5,462 nucleotides of DNA from positions 1-5,462 of the forward strand of contig JAUVMD010000113.1 of NCBI GenBank assembly GCA_030600405.1, written 5' to 3'. A program made the translations under genes and the position numbers. Under the pieces are notes generated by a model, which made no database searches, was not told the DNA's origin, and was given only the letters and a program-made list of their open reading frames with translations. This stretch comes from Nitrospirota bacterium. GTDB taxonomy: Bacteria > Nitrospinota > Nitrospinia > Nitrospinales > Nitrospinaceae. This document shows positions 1 through 5,462 of this stretch, piece after piece. Each line of letters starts with the position of its first letter. Within the stretch, counting starts at the first letter, position 1.

Positions 1-2
1 AC

Positions 3-329
3 CGATTATATTACACTACGGGAGAACTAATGACAGAATGGATCTACCGCAACGGCAAACGTCACGGCATGGCCTTCGGCTATTTCAAAAATGGCCGTCT
101 CAAGGACAAAGGAACTTATCAGAACGACCTTCTCGAAAGCCCCGTGCTAAAGTACTATCCCGATGGAGCGGTGAAGGCCCGGATGAATTTCAAACACGAC
201 CGGCTGGAAGGCGAATCCATAATCTATTATGAAAATGGGCAGGTACAATACGTCTATCGCTATTTTAAAGGGCGGGTCTGGACCCGCAAAGACTACAGCC
301 CTGACGGAAAACTCCTTAGAAAACAATAG
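3..329 (+). CDS. MORN-type repeat protein, 5' end outside window
   Basis: The protein is a tandem array of MORN_2-like units (YY-x-x-G followed about 11 residues later by a G/D turn), with a period of 24 residues. Successive units begin RLYYTTGEL, FGYFKNGRL, LKYYPDGAV and IIYYENGQV, and a final partial unit contains DYSPDGKLL. An ATG at position 30 looks like a start with GGAG before it, but the frame has no stop back to the left edge. The nine residues read from 3-29 supply exactly the first half of a repeat unit that the ATG would cut in two. I therefore call the gene 5'-truncated by the window and the ATG as an internal Met. Proteins of this repeat class are found in bacteria under names such as YwqK-family antitoxin-like or MORN variant proteins. 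Their function is generally unknown, and the repeats form beta-hairpins likely used for binding. No signal peptide or membrane segment is visible in this part. The gene ends in TAG, with no clear T-run terminator after it. Confidence 0.75.
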   Translation, partial: RLYYTTGELMTEWIYRNGKRHGMAFGYFKNGRLKDKGTYQNDLLESPVLKYYPDGAVKARMNFKHDRLEGESIIYYENGQVQYVYRYFKGRVWTRKDYSPDGKLLRKQ

Positions 330-373
330 TTTCCAACACTCCGCTCCAGCCCTGAGAAATTCACCGGCCTTCT

Positions 374-405
374 CCCGAAAATCGCCCCGGCGGGAATCTT
401 TCGGG
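374..405. repeat. Nested GC-rich inverted repeat upstream of hflX
   Basis: CCCGAAA at 374-380 is the exact reverse complement of TTTCGGG at 399-405. The 18 bases between them contain a second GC-rich self-complementary core (CGCCCCGGCG, 383-392). In RNA this would give a stem of 7 pairs with a small inner hairpin. It could be a weak terminator for the MORN gene, but no T-run follows on the plus strand. It could also be a binding site next to the hflX -10 box. The function is not established. Confidence 0.45.
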
Positions 406-406
406 A

Positions 407-412
407 TATAAT
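407..412 (+). promoter_or_regulatory. Consensus -10 box of hflX promoter
   Basis: TATAAT at 407-412 matches the sigma-70 -10 consensus at all six positions. No convincing -35 hexamer lies 16-18 bases upstream, where the sequence is the GC-rich core of the inverted repeat, and no TG precedes it as an extended -10. Transcription would begin around 418-421, at or next to the hflX ATG at 421. If the box is real the message has almost no leader. Confidence 0.45.
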
Positions 413-420
413 GATCTTAG

Positions 421-1716
421 ATGAAAACGCACCAAATTCCCCAAAGCACCCAAAAGACCACCACGCTGAAAGCCCTTCTGGTGGGTGTAGAAATCACCGG
501 CTCCGGGTCACTCGGACATTCTCTGGATGAGTTGGACGGATTGGCCCGCACCGCCCATTACCAACCGGTCGGCACCTTTACCCAGCGGCTGGCTACCATC
601 AATTCGAAAACGTTCATCGGCAAGGGCAAGGTCGACGAGTTGGTCACGGCGGTCAAGCACCATCAAGCCGACGCGGTGATCTTCGACGAAACGCTCACTC
701 CGGCGCAAACGCGCAATCTGGAAAATATTATGAAATGCGGCATCGTGGACCGCCCGTGGATCATCCTCGAAATTTTCAAGGATCATGCCCGCACGCGTGA
801 AGCCAAAACGCAGGTGGAGCTCGCGCGATTGCAATACGCCCTGCCCCGCCTCACCAAAATGTGGACCCATCTGTCCCGGCAAAGAGGCGGCATTGGTATG
901 CGGGACGTGGGTGAAACGCAGATTCAATTGGACCGGCGCATCATCCGCGACAATATCACCAGGCTCAACAAGAAACTCAAACGCATTCACCGCGAACGCC
1001 AAACTCAAAGAAAGGCGCGCCAGAGCGCTTACCAGGTTTCGCTGGTGGGCTACACCAATGTCGGCAAGTCCACCCTGATGAACTGCCTCACCGGAACCGA
1101 TACCCTGGTGGAAGACAAGCTGTTCGCCACGCTCGACTCCACCGTGCGCAAGGTGAAAAAGAATTTCCCGTATCCCATCCTACTGGCGGACACCGTCGGG
1201 CTGATCGACAAACTGCCGCATGACCTGGTGGCGTCGTTCAAAAGTACGCTCGATGAAATTCGCAACGCCAACCTGCTCCTGCATGTGGTGGACATCAGTC
1301 ATCCTAACTTCAAAGAGCAGTTACGTGTCGCAGAAGAACTTCTTCGGGAAATGGGCGCGGAGGAACTCCCTGTGGTGCTGGTCTTCAACAAAATCGACCG
1401 GATGACAGAAGACGACACTTTAGGACACATGAAACGGCAGTACCCGGAAGCGGTATTCGTTTCATGTCAACAAGGGTTGGGAATGGATGATTTGAGGGAA
1501 GCCATCGTCAGGGAATACGAAGCGAATTTGTTGCCCTATCGGGTGGAACTCAAATATCCGCAAAACAATCTGATCCAGAACATCCGAAAATATGCTTTGA
1601 TTATCAAAGAAGACTACCAGAAAAATTCGGTCACTCTCGACCTGAGAGTATGGCCGCAGAACAAATCCAAACTCATGGAAGTTCTCAACGGCCATCCCCA
1701 AACTGTTGCCTGGTAA
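421..1716 (+). CDS. hflX: GTPase HflX (ribosome-associated, Obg-HflX superfamily)
   Basis: HflX binds the 50S subunit and splits stalled ribosomes in a GTP-dependent way during stress; it acts in the cytoplasm. At 431 aa the length is normal. The N-terminal domain (about 17-190) carries SLDELDGLA (34-42), IGKGK (66-70), the QVELARLQYALPRL helix (131-144) and a GGIG...GETQ loop (156-167), followed by a charged linker helix (170-200). The G domain shows G1 GYTNVGKST (210-218), the G2 region FATLDSTVR (235-243), G3 DTVG (257-260), G4 NKID (323-326) and a G5-like VSCQQG (347-352). A C-terminal domain follows (about 370-431). The ATG at 421 comes directly after an in-frame TAG (418-420), so no upstream start is possible. 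There is no good Shine-Dalgarno before it. Two departures from the family are visible: RDVGETQIQ where RGPGETQLE is usual, and DTVGLI for DTVGFI. All nucleotide-binding residues are kept, so the enzyme should be active. The assignment is firm; the exact biological role is inferred from the family. Confidence 0.95.
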   Translation: MKTHQIPQSTQKTTTLKALLVGVEITGSGSLGHSLDELDGLARTAHYQPVGTFTQRLATINSKTFIGKGKVDELVTAVKHHQADAVIFDETLTPAQTRNLENIMKCGIVDRPWIILEIFKDHARTREAKTQVELARLQYALPRLTKMWTHLSRQRGGIGMRDVGETQIQLDRRIIRDNITRLNKKLKRIHRERQTQRKARQSAYQVSLVGYTNVGKSTLMNCLTGTDTLVEDKLFATLDSTVRKVKKNFPYPILLADTVGLIDKLPHDLVASFKSTLDEIRNANLLLHVVDISHPNFKEQLRVAEELLREMGAEELPVVLVFNKIDRMTEDDTLGHMKRQYPEAVFVSCQQGLGMDDLREAIVREYEANLLPYRVELKYPQNNLIQNIRKYALIIKEDYQKNSVTLDLRVWPQNKSKLMEVLNGHPQTVAW

Positions 1717-1725
1717 AATTTTCCA
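1711..1725. repeat. Near-palindrome between convergent gene ends
   Basis: TGG-t-AAAATTTT-CCA spans the hflX stop codon and most of the 11-base gap to the stop of the convergent small gene. It is symmetric except for one extra base. The arms are short and mostly A/T, so it would be a weak bidirectional terminator at best. No better terminator is visible between these two genes. Confidence 0.25.
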
Positions 1726-1727
1726 CG

Positions 1728-2039
1728 TTATTTCTTAGTCATTTCCGTAACAACGTATAATCCCTTGTCAGTAACCACGTACTGCCCTGCCACGGCATCT
1801 CCTTTTTTGAGATCACCGATTCCGGAAATCCCTTTTAACTTCGATTTCTCGTTCACCACCACGGTAAACCTTTTCTTGGTGGCCGGATCTTTTATGGCCA
1901 CTTTGTTCTTTGCCGCGATCACTTTTTTGACGTTTCCTGAAAAAGAAACCGCATCTCCCGCCCACACTGGAGAGCTCGTGAGCACTAAAGCAACCACCAA
2001 AACCAAACGCCACATGAACCGTCGATTTATCGAATACAT
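1728..2039 (-). CDS. Small exported protein with signal peptide, unknown function
   Basis: The chosen start at 2039 gives 103 aa. It has an ideal AGGAG five bases upstream. An in-frame ATG at 2057 would add six residues, but that ATG has no ribosome binding site and its codons overlap this AGGAG. The N-terminus is a classic Sec signal peptide: basic NRR at 5-7, a hydrophobic core of Leu/Val/Ala (about 10-20), and probable cleavage after VWA (27) to leave about 76 residues starting GDAV. The mature part is rich in Lys and Val and looks all-beta: SFSGNVKKVIAAKNKVAIKD, then a FTVVV strand, then DLKKGDAVAGQYVV and a final GLYVVTEM strand. This is the pattern of small OB-like periplasmic domains of the DUF5666 type, but I do not assign it to a family with confidence. 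There are no cysteines, so it is neither a lipoprotein nor a heme protein. It is probably periplasmic or secreted. It has its own promoter inside the end of pcrA and converges on hflX. Confidence 0.85.
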   Translation of the reverse strand: MYSINRRFMWRLVLVVALVLTSSPVWAGDAVSFSGNVKKVIAAKNKVAIKDPATKKRFTVVVNEKSKLKGISGIGDLKKGDAVAGQYVVTDKGLYVVTEMTKK

Positions 2040-2044
2040 AGTAT

Positions 2045-2049
2045 CTCCT
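2045..2049 (-). promoter_or_regulatory. Ribosome binding site that fixes the start at 2039
   Basis: On the minus strand AGGAG lies five bases before the ATG at 2039, which is the best Shine-Dalgarno match and spacing in the window. It lies downstream of the alternative ATG at 2057 and so argues against that start. A short inverted repeat (2051-2070) ends one base upstream of it. Confidence 0.8.
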
Positions 2050-2050
2050 C

Positions 2051-2070
2051 TCGACATGTGTCACCGTCGA
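2051..2070 (-). repeat. Small inverted repeat in leader of the exported-protein gene
   Basis: TCGAC at 2051-2055 is complementary to GTCGA at 2066-2070, with a ten-base loop that contains a shorter alternative pairing (GACA/TGTC, 2053-2062). In the transcript the stem would end one base before the AGGAG at 2049-2045. Five base pairs alone is weak, so this is a possible leader hairpin or operator rather than a demonstrated one. Confidence 0.3.
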
Positions 2071-2112
2071 TTGCGCGTTAGGATAAAAATTGGATAGGTG
2101 TTGTCGGAGGGA

Positions 2113-2121
2113 ATTATACCA
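2113..2121 (-). promoter_or_regulatory. Extended -10 promoter for the small exported protein
   Basis: The minus strand reads TGGTATAAT, a full match to the extended -10 motif TGnTATAAT. No good -35 lies 16-18 bases upstream, which is common for extended -10 promoters. The start of transcription would be near 2106, giving a leader of about 67 bases before the ATG at 2039. The TAA stop of pcrA (2116-2114) lies inside the TATAAT, so the promoter is embedded in the end of the helicase gene. Confidence 0.6.
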
Positions 2122-4294
2122 CGATGAGATTGGCATGATTGACGGCAAGTTTCTTCTTACCCGCTTTCTTAAAAAAAACAACGACCTTCCAATCGCCTTC
2201 GCTCCCCTCACGATTGACCACCACCCCCGAGCCAAACTTGGGATGCAGGACTTTGGTGCCGACGCAATACTCGCCGTTTCCAGAGGTCACCCGCGATACC
2301 GGTTCCAGTCGAGACATTTCCGGTTGCCTTTTATACGAGGAAGGCGACCGGGTTTCGAACCCGCCCACCGCCATTTCCTTTTGCAAAACTTCTCCTGGGA
2401 TGGCCGTGAGAAAATCCGACGGCTGGTAATTGTACGTATTGCCGTAAATCCTCCGACGCCGAGCATTGGTGATCATCAACCGGCTTTTGGCACGGGTGAT
2501 ACCAACGTAACACAATCGCCGCTCCTCTTCGAATTCCTCGGTACTGGACATCGAACTGGCATGCGGCAGTAAACCGTTCTCGACGCCGATCATGCACACG
2601 CCTTCAAACTCAAGGCCCTTGCAGGTGTGCAGGGTCATCAGCGGCAGAACGCCCCGGCTGTCATCGAAATTATCAAGGTCCGAAACCAGCGCGGTGGTAT
2701 CCAGAAAATCTCTCAGGGAATTTTCCGGATGTGATTCACTGAACTGCTCGACGGCGGAATACAACTCGTTGAGGTTTTCCAGACGGCTCTGGCTTTCGAC
2801 GGAGTTTTCATTTTCCAGCTTGGCCATGTAACCGGTGCGCGCCAGAATCTCATTCAGAAATTCCTCCGCCGCCCGCTCTTCATAAATCGAGTGTAGTTGA
2901 TCTATCAGCCCAACAAACTGCGTGATCTTTTTGCCCGGCCCAGTGGACACGATTTTCTGCGACTCGGCCTGCCGGAGTCCTTCGAGCAGGGACAAGCTCT
3001 GTTGATCGCAATACGCCTCTACTTTCTCGAGAGACGATTTTCCGATACCCCGCACCGGCACGTTGACGATGCGCTTCAGCGAAACCGAGTCGGCGGGATT
3101 CAACACCACCCGCATGTACGCGAGGATGTCCTTGACCTCCTTGCGCTCGTAAAACTTGAGGCCGCCCACCACTTGGTAGGGTAGTTCCATCTGGCGCAAT
3201 TGATCCTCCACCACGCGCGACTGCGCATTGGTACGGTACAATATCGCCATGTCGTTGAAGGAGTGTCCGTCCTCATTCGCCCATTCCTGAAGACGCTCGC
3301 ACACCGCGCGGGCTTCATCAATTTCATCCTCCGCCCGGTAGTAAATAATTTGATGTCCGGCAGCATTTTCCGTCCACAGGGTTTTATCCTTGCGGGACAC
3401 GTTCTCCCGGACCACCGCCGCCGCCGCCGTGAGGATGTTCTGGGTCGAACGGTAATTCTGTTCCAACTTGATCACCCGCGTGTTGGGAAAATCCTTCTCG
3501 AAGTGCAGAATATTTTCCAAATTGGCTCCCCGCCAGCGGTAAATGCTCTGATCGTCATCGCCCACCACGCACACATTCTGGTGACTCTCCGTCAATATCC
3601 GAACCAGGTTGTATTGGGTCACATTCGTGTCCTGAAATTCATCGACCAACACATATTGGAAACGGCGGTTGTAATAATCTTTAATGGAAGAATGCTGGCG
3701 AAGCAGGTGAACGGTCAGCATCAATAGATCGTCGAAGTCGATACCGTTGTTGTCGCGCAGCGCTTTTTGATACACCGGATACACTTCCGCCGCTTTCAGC
3801 TGGTGCCCGTAGGAATAATTGTCTAGCCGGATATCGCTGGCAAATAAATAATCGTTTTTGAAACCGCTGATGTGCGTGAGAATAGATTTGGGCGGAAACG
3901 CCTCTTCATTCACGTTCGCCTTTTTCATACATTTTTTGACCAGCGATAATTGATCCTGGCTGTCGTAAATCACAAAATCGTTGCTGTACCCGAGTTCGTG
4001 AATATGCTTGCGTAACAACTTCAGGCAAAACGAGTGAAAGGTACTGACCCAGGGATAGGTCTCGCACGATCCCAGTTTCTGATACACACGGTCCAGCATC
4101 TCCTTCGCCGCCTTATTGGTGAAAGTGATGGCGAGGATCGACTCCGGCGGCACCTGTTTTTCCCGAATCAGATAAACGATGCGATAGGTGATGGCCCGCG
4201 TCTTGCCGGAACCGGCACCGGCGACCACCAATACCGGTCCTTCCGTATGCCGGACCGCTTCTAATTGCTGTGGATTGAGTTCGTCGGAAAACAT
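2114..4294 (-). CDS. pcrA: ATP-dependent 3'-5' DNA helicase PcrA/UvrD (SF1)
   Basis: This helicase unwinds DNA in nucleotide excision repair and mismatch repair, strips RecA from DNA and helps at replication-transcription conflicts. At 726 aa it is full length for PcrA (about 720-740). The motifs appear in order: Q motif LNPQQLEAV (6-14), Walker A AGAGSGKT (25-32), Ia ITFTNKAAKEM (56-66), STFHSF (84-89), Walker B VDEFQD (217-222), III GDDDQSIYRWRGA (245-257), IV LEQNYRS (277-283), the VRGIGKSSLEKVE region of domain 2B (414-426), V LHTCKGLEF (555-563) and VI VGITRAK (597-603). A low-complexity linker (about 640-672) leads to a C-terminal Tudor-like domain (675-726: VLHPKFGSGVV, then a KVVVFFKKAGKKKL strand pair) of the kind that binds RNA polymerase in PcrA/UvrD. 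Motif V has TC where SA is usual, a mild change. The ATG at 4294 follows an in-frame stop and puts the Q motif at the expected place, though there is no strong Shine-Dalgarno. RecB-type nuclease and Rep-only features are absent. Whether to call it pcrA or uvrD is a naming choice. Confidence 0.95.
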   Translation of the reverse strand: MFSDELNPQQLEAVRHTEGPVLVVAGAGSGKTRAITYRIVYLIREKQVPPESILAITFTNKAAKEMLDRVYQKLGSCETYPWVSTFHSFCLKLLRKHIHELGYSNDFVIYDSQDQLSLVKKCMKKANVNEEAFPPKSILTHISGFKNDYLFASDIRLDNYSYGHQLKAAEVYPVYQKALRDNNGIDFDDLLMLTVHLLRQHSSIKDYYNRRFQYVLVDEFQDTNVTQYNLVRILTESHQNVCVVGDDDQSIYRWRGANLENILHFEKDFPNTRVIKLEQNYRSTQNILTAAAAVVRENVSRKDKTLWTENAAGHQIIYYRAEDEIDEARAVCERLQEWANEDGHSFNDMAILYRTNAQSRVVEDQLRQMELPYQVVGGLKFYERKEVKDILAYMRVVLNPADSVSLKRIVNVPVRGIGKSSLEKVEAYCDQQSLSLLEGLRQAESQKIVSTGPGKKITQFVGLIDQLHSIYEERAAEEFLNEILARTGYMAKLENENSVESQSRLENLNELYSAVEQFSESHPENSLRDFLDTTALVSDLDNFDDSRGVLPLMTLHTCKGLEFEGVCMIGVENGLLPHASSMSSTEEFEEERRLCYVGITRAKSRLMITNARRRRIYGNTYNYQPSDFLTAIPGEVLQKEMAVGGFETRSPSSYKRQPEMSRLEPVSRVTSGNGEYCVGTKVLHPKFGSGVVVNREGSEGDWKVVVFFKKAGKKKLAVNHANLIVV

Positions 4295-4367
4295 ATCAGA
4301 TTAAGGGTTGGCCACTATCCACCCAGCTTATCATTTCCGGAAGGCAAACTGCCAGTATCGGCTCGAA
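4295..4367. other. hemH-pcrA intergenic gap
   Basis: The 73 bases between the hemH stop and the pcrA start hold only a 4-bp stem with a 3-base loop (GGCA-AAC-TGCC, 4343-4353) beside the palindrome TTCCGGAA (4335-4342). There is no T-run after the stem on the minus strand and I see no consensus promoter. This is compatible with read-through from hemEH into pcrA, but does not prove it. Confidence 0.4.
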
Positions 4368-5318
4368 TTAAATCAAATGTTCCCAGACCACGCCTGCCAG
4401 AGCCTCGATAAACAGGAGAGAGGTGTTCAGTGATTCGGTTCGGTACAGCTCAATACCCCGCCCGGCGGCGTATTCCTTGAAAGCGATATCGATGTCGTAC
4501 AGGATTTCAATATGGTCGCATACGAAGCCGACGGGCACGATGAGCGCCGTTTGGCCGCCCGCTTCCGAGATTTTATCGAGGATTTCCTCCACGCTCGGCT
4601 CCAGCCACGGCACGGGAATCATGCCCTGGCTCTGGTACGCCTGATGCCAGTTGGGAATATCGGCCTGCTGACAAATGGCTTGCAGGGTCTTACCATATTC
4701 CTCGACGTAAGGATCGCCAAACTCCTCAACCGAGTCGGCGGGAATGCTGTGCACAGTAAAAATGGTATGAATATTTTTCTTGCCCTTGGCCCTTAAGTCC
4801 ACCTCGGCGGCCTGGTAGCGTTCTACGAACGCGTCGATCAACAGCGGTTGATTCGGCCAGCTGGTGATAAATCTCACTTCAAGCTTTCTTGATTGCCAAA
4901 TCCCCATCGCATCGACAAAAGCTTTCTGATAACGCTCGGTGCTCCACCGACTGTACTGCGGGGCAAGGCACAACGCCACGATCCGTTCCGCCCCGTCGTT
5001 CACTGCCTGATTCACCGCATCCTGGATAGTGGGACTCCAGGTCCGCATCCCGACATACACTTTGAACGCATCCTCCCCCTGGTTGAGATATTTCTCCAGC
5101 GCTTCCGCCTGAGCGGTGGTGATGTCCAACAGAGGAGACCGCCCGCCGATTTGCTTGTAACGGCGGGCCACTTCCTGAATCACTTCGGTCGACGAATTGG
5201 CGCCGCCGCGAATATTTTTCAGGTACCTGGGAATATCCTGGATGCGCAGAGGAGCACCATGCGCGAGAAGAATGATCGCGGTTTTCAACTTCCCGGATGC
5301 AGTGGCCGCGCTTGTCAT
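4368..5318 (-). CDS. hemH: Ferrochelatase (HemH / coproporphyrin ferrochelatase type)
   Basis: Ferrochelatase inserts Fe2+ into a porphyrin (protoporphyrin IX, or coproporphyrin III in the CpfC branch) near the end of heme synthesis. The protein has 316 aa, like the compact Bacillus enzyme (about 310), with no C-terminal membrane helix and no Fe-S cysteines. Visible landmarks are LLAHGAP (17-23), [11 protein letters not shown] (53-63), [13 protein letters not shown] (90-102), LAPQYS (118-123), FTVHSIP (187-193) with the catalytic His190, the [15 protein letters not shown] stretch (228-242), and [14 protein letters not shown] (264-277) with the catalytic Glu271. The oddity is His20 in LLAHGAP: coproporphyrin ferrochelatases have Tyr here (AYGTP), and the E. 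coli type has Leu (NLGTP). The ATG overlaps the hemE stop as ATGA (5315-5318), so translation is probably coupled. Only a weak GAG precedes it, and the first about 11 residues are a non-conserved extension. Its identity as a ferrochelatase is secure. Which porphyrin it uses cannot be settled from the sequence. Confidence 0.93.
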   Translation of the reverse strand: MTSAATASGKLKTAIILLAHGAPLRIQDIPRYLKNIRGGANSSTEVIQEVARRYKQIGGRSPLLDITTAQAEALEKYLNQGEDAFKVYVGMRTWSPTIQDAVNQAVNDGAERIVALCLAPQYSRWSTERYQKAFVDAMGIWQSRKLEVRFITSWPNQPLLIDAFVERYQAAEVDLRAKGKKNIHTIFTVHSIPADSVEEFGDPYVEEYGKTLQAICQQADIPNWHQAYQSQGMIPVPWLEPSVEEILDKISEAGGQTALIVPVGFVCDHIEILYDIDIAFKEYAAGRGIELYRTESLNTSLLFIEALAGVVWEHLI

Positions 5319-5461
5319 TTGGATTGATACTCGTGAACCATGTCCACCACCGCCTTGACGTGATCGACCGGCGTGTGTTGCAAGATACCGTGCCCGAGAT
5401 TGAAGATGTGTCCGGGGCGTCCTCCCGCACGGCGCAGGATGTCATGAACCTTTTCCTTGAT
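5315..5461 (-). CDS. hemE: Uroporphyrinogen decarboxylase, C-terminal fragment
   Basis: On the minus strand an open frame enters from the right edge and ends at TGA (5317-5315). It encodes the last 48 residues of HemE. The fragment contains the characteristic ending [16 protein letters not shown] followed by [10 protein letters not shown], and the upstream stretch [12 protein letters not shown] fits the preceding family helix and strand. HemE decarboxylates uroporphyrinogen III to coproporphyrinogen III in the cytoplasm, upstream of ferrochelatase in heme synthesis. The N-terminal active site lies outside the window. Its stop overlaps the hemH start by four bases (ATGA). A hemE-hemH order is also seen in Bacillus (hemEHY), but here the third gene is pcrA rather than a protoporphyrinogen/coproporphyrinogen oxidase. 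Confidence 0.93.
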   Translation of the reverse strand: MKEKVHDILRRAGGRPGHIFNLGHGILQHTPVDHVKAVVDMVHEYQSK

Positions 5462-5462
5462 C

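Noticed and set aside
1..30. Tail of an upstream gene ending TAA at 28-30, overlapping the ATG at 30 (reading TDYITLREN)
   Set aside because: The MORN repeat in the other frame runs straight through these bases to the window edge, so that frame is the coding one.
508..1008. 166-codon open frame antisense to hflX
   Set aside because: It lies wholly inside a well-supported GTPase gene, shows no recognisable domain, and is the usual mirror frame of GC-rich coding sequence.
2040..2057. ATG at 2057 as start of the small exported protein
   Set aside because: The ribosome binding site lies downstream of it and is correctly spaced for the ATG at 2039, which also gives a normal signal peptide.
2090..2572. 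160-codon open frame on the plus strand over the end of pcrA
   Set aside because: It is antisense to the Tudor domain and motif VI of a clear helicase, with no recognisable domain.
3413..3430. CCG trinucleotide run resembling a simple-sequence repeat
   Set aside because: It encodes a short alanine run (residues 289-293) in a helix of PcrA after motif IV. It is too short for a phase-variable tract, and a change by whole triplets would not shift the frame.
3200..3727. 175-codon open frame on the plus strand inside pcrA
   Set aside because: It is antisense to helicase motifs II-IV and has no recognisable protein features.
4335..4353. Hairpin GGCA/TGCC plus TTCCGGAA as a hemH terminator
   Set aside because: The stem is only four pairs and no T-run follows on the minus strand.
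4893..5327. 144-codon open frame on the plus strand over hemH
   Set aside because: The opposite strand is a complete ferrochelatase with catalytic motifs; this is its shadow.

Overview
The window is an ordinary-looking bacterial chromosome segment of moderate GC. It is densely packed with housekeeping genes on both strands. I see no mobile element, CRISPR array, rRNA or tRNA. The organism cannot be named from this alone. A signal-peptide-bearing small protein, Shine-Dalgarno signals, a ferrochelatase that resembles the Bacillus/coproporphyrin type more than the E. coli type, and a rather divergent HflX would fit a deep-branching Gram-negative lineage (for example Nitrospinota, Nitrospirota or a deltaproteobacterial group). 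That is a low-confidence inference.

Layout, left to right. Positions 3-329 (+) hold the 3' part of a protein built from 24-residue MORN-type repeats; its reading frame is open through the left edge, so the true start probably lies outside the window. Positions 330-420 are a short intergenic region with a nested inverted repeat and a consensus TATAAT box only nine bases before the next start codon. Positions 421-1716 (+) encode the ribosome-associated GTPase HflX. Eleven bases beyond its stop, and convergent with it, lies a small exported protein (1728-2039, -). This gene has its own extended -10 promoter, which overlaps the stop codon of the next gene. Positions 2114-4294 (-) encode a full-length PcrA/UvrD superfamily 1 DNA helicase. 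Positions 4368-5318 (-) encode a ferrochelatase (HemH/CpfC), whose start codon overlaps the stop of a partial uroporphyrinogen decarboxylase (hemE, 5315-5461, -) that runs off the right edge.

The minus-strand genes run hemE - hemH - pcrA - small exported protein. hemE and hemH are two heme-biosynthesis enzymes with an ATGA overlap and are surely one translationally coupled unit. pcrA follows after 73 bases with no recognisable terminator, so it may be read from the same transcript, but nothing links it functionally to heme. The plus-strand genes (MORN protein, hflX) appear to be separate units.

No striking new system is visible. The points most worth a second look are: the ferrochelatase has His where coproporphyrin ferrochelatases carry their heme-ligating Tyr; the MORN gene is truncated and its apparent start is probably internal; the hflX transcript may be leaderless; HflX departs from its family signature; and the small exported gene has direct repeats and a hairpin around its ribosome binding site.
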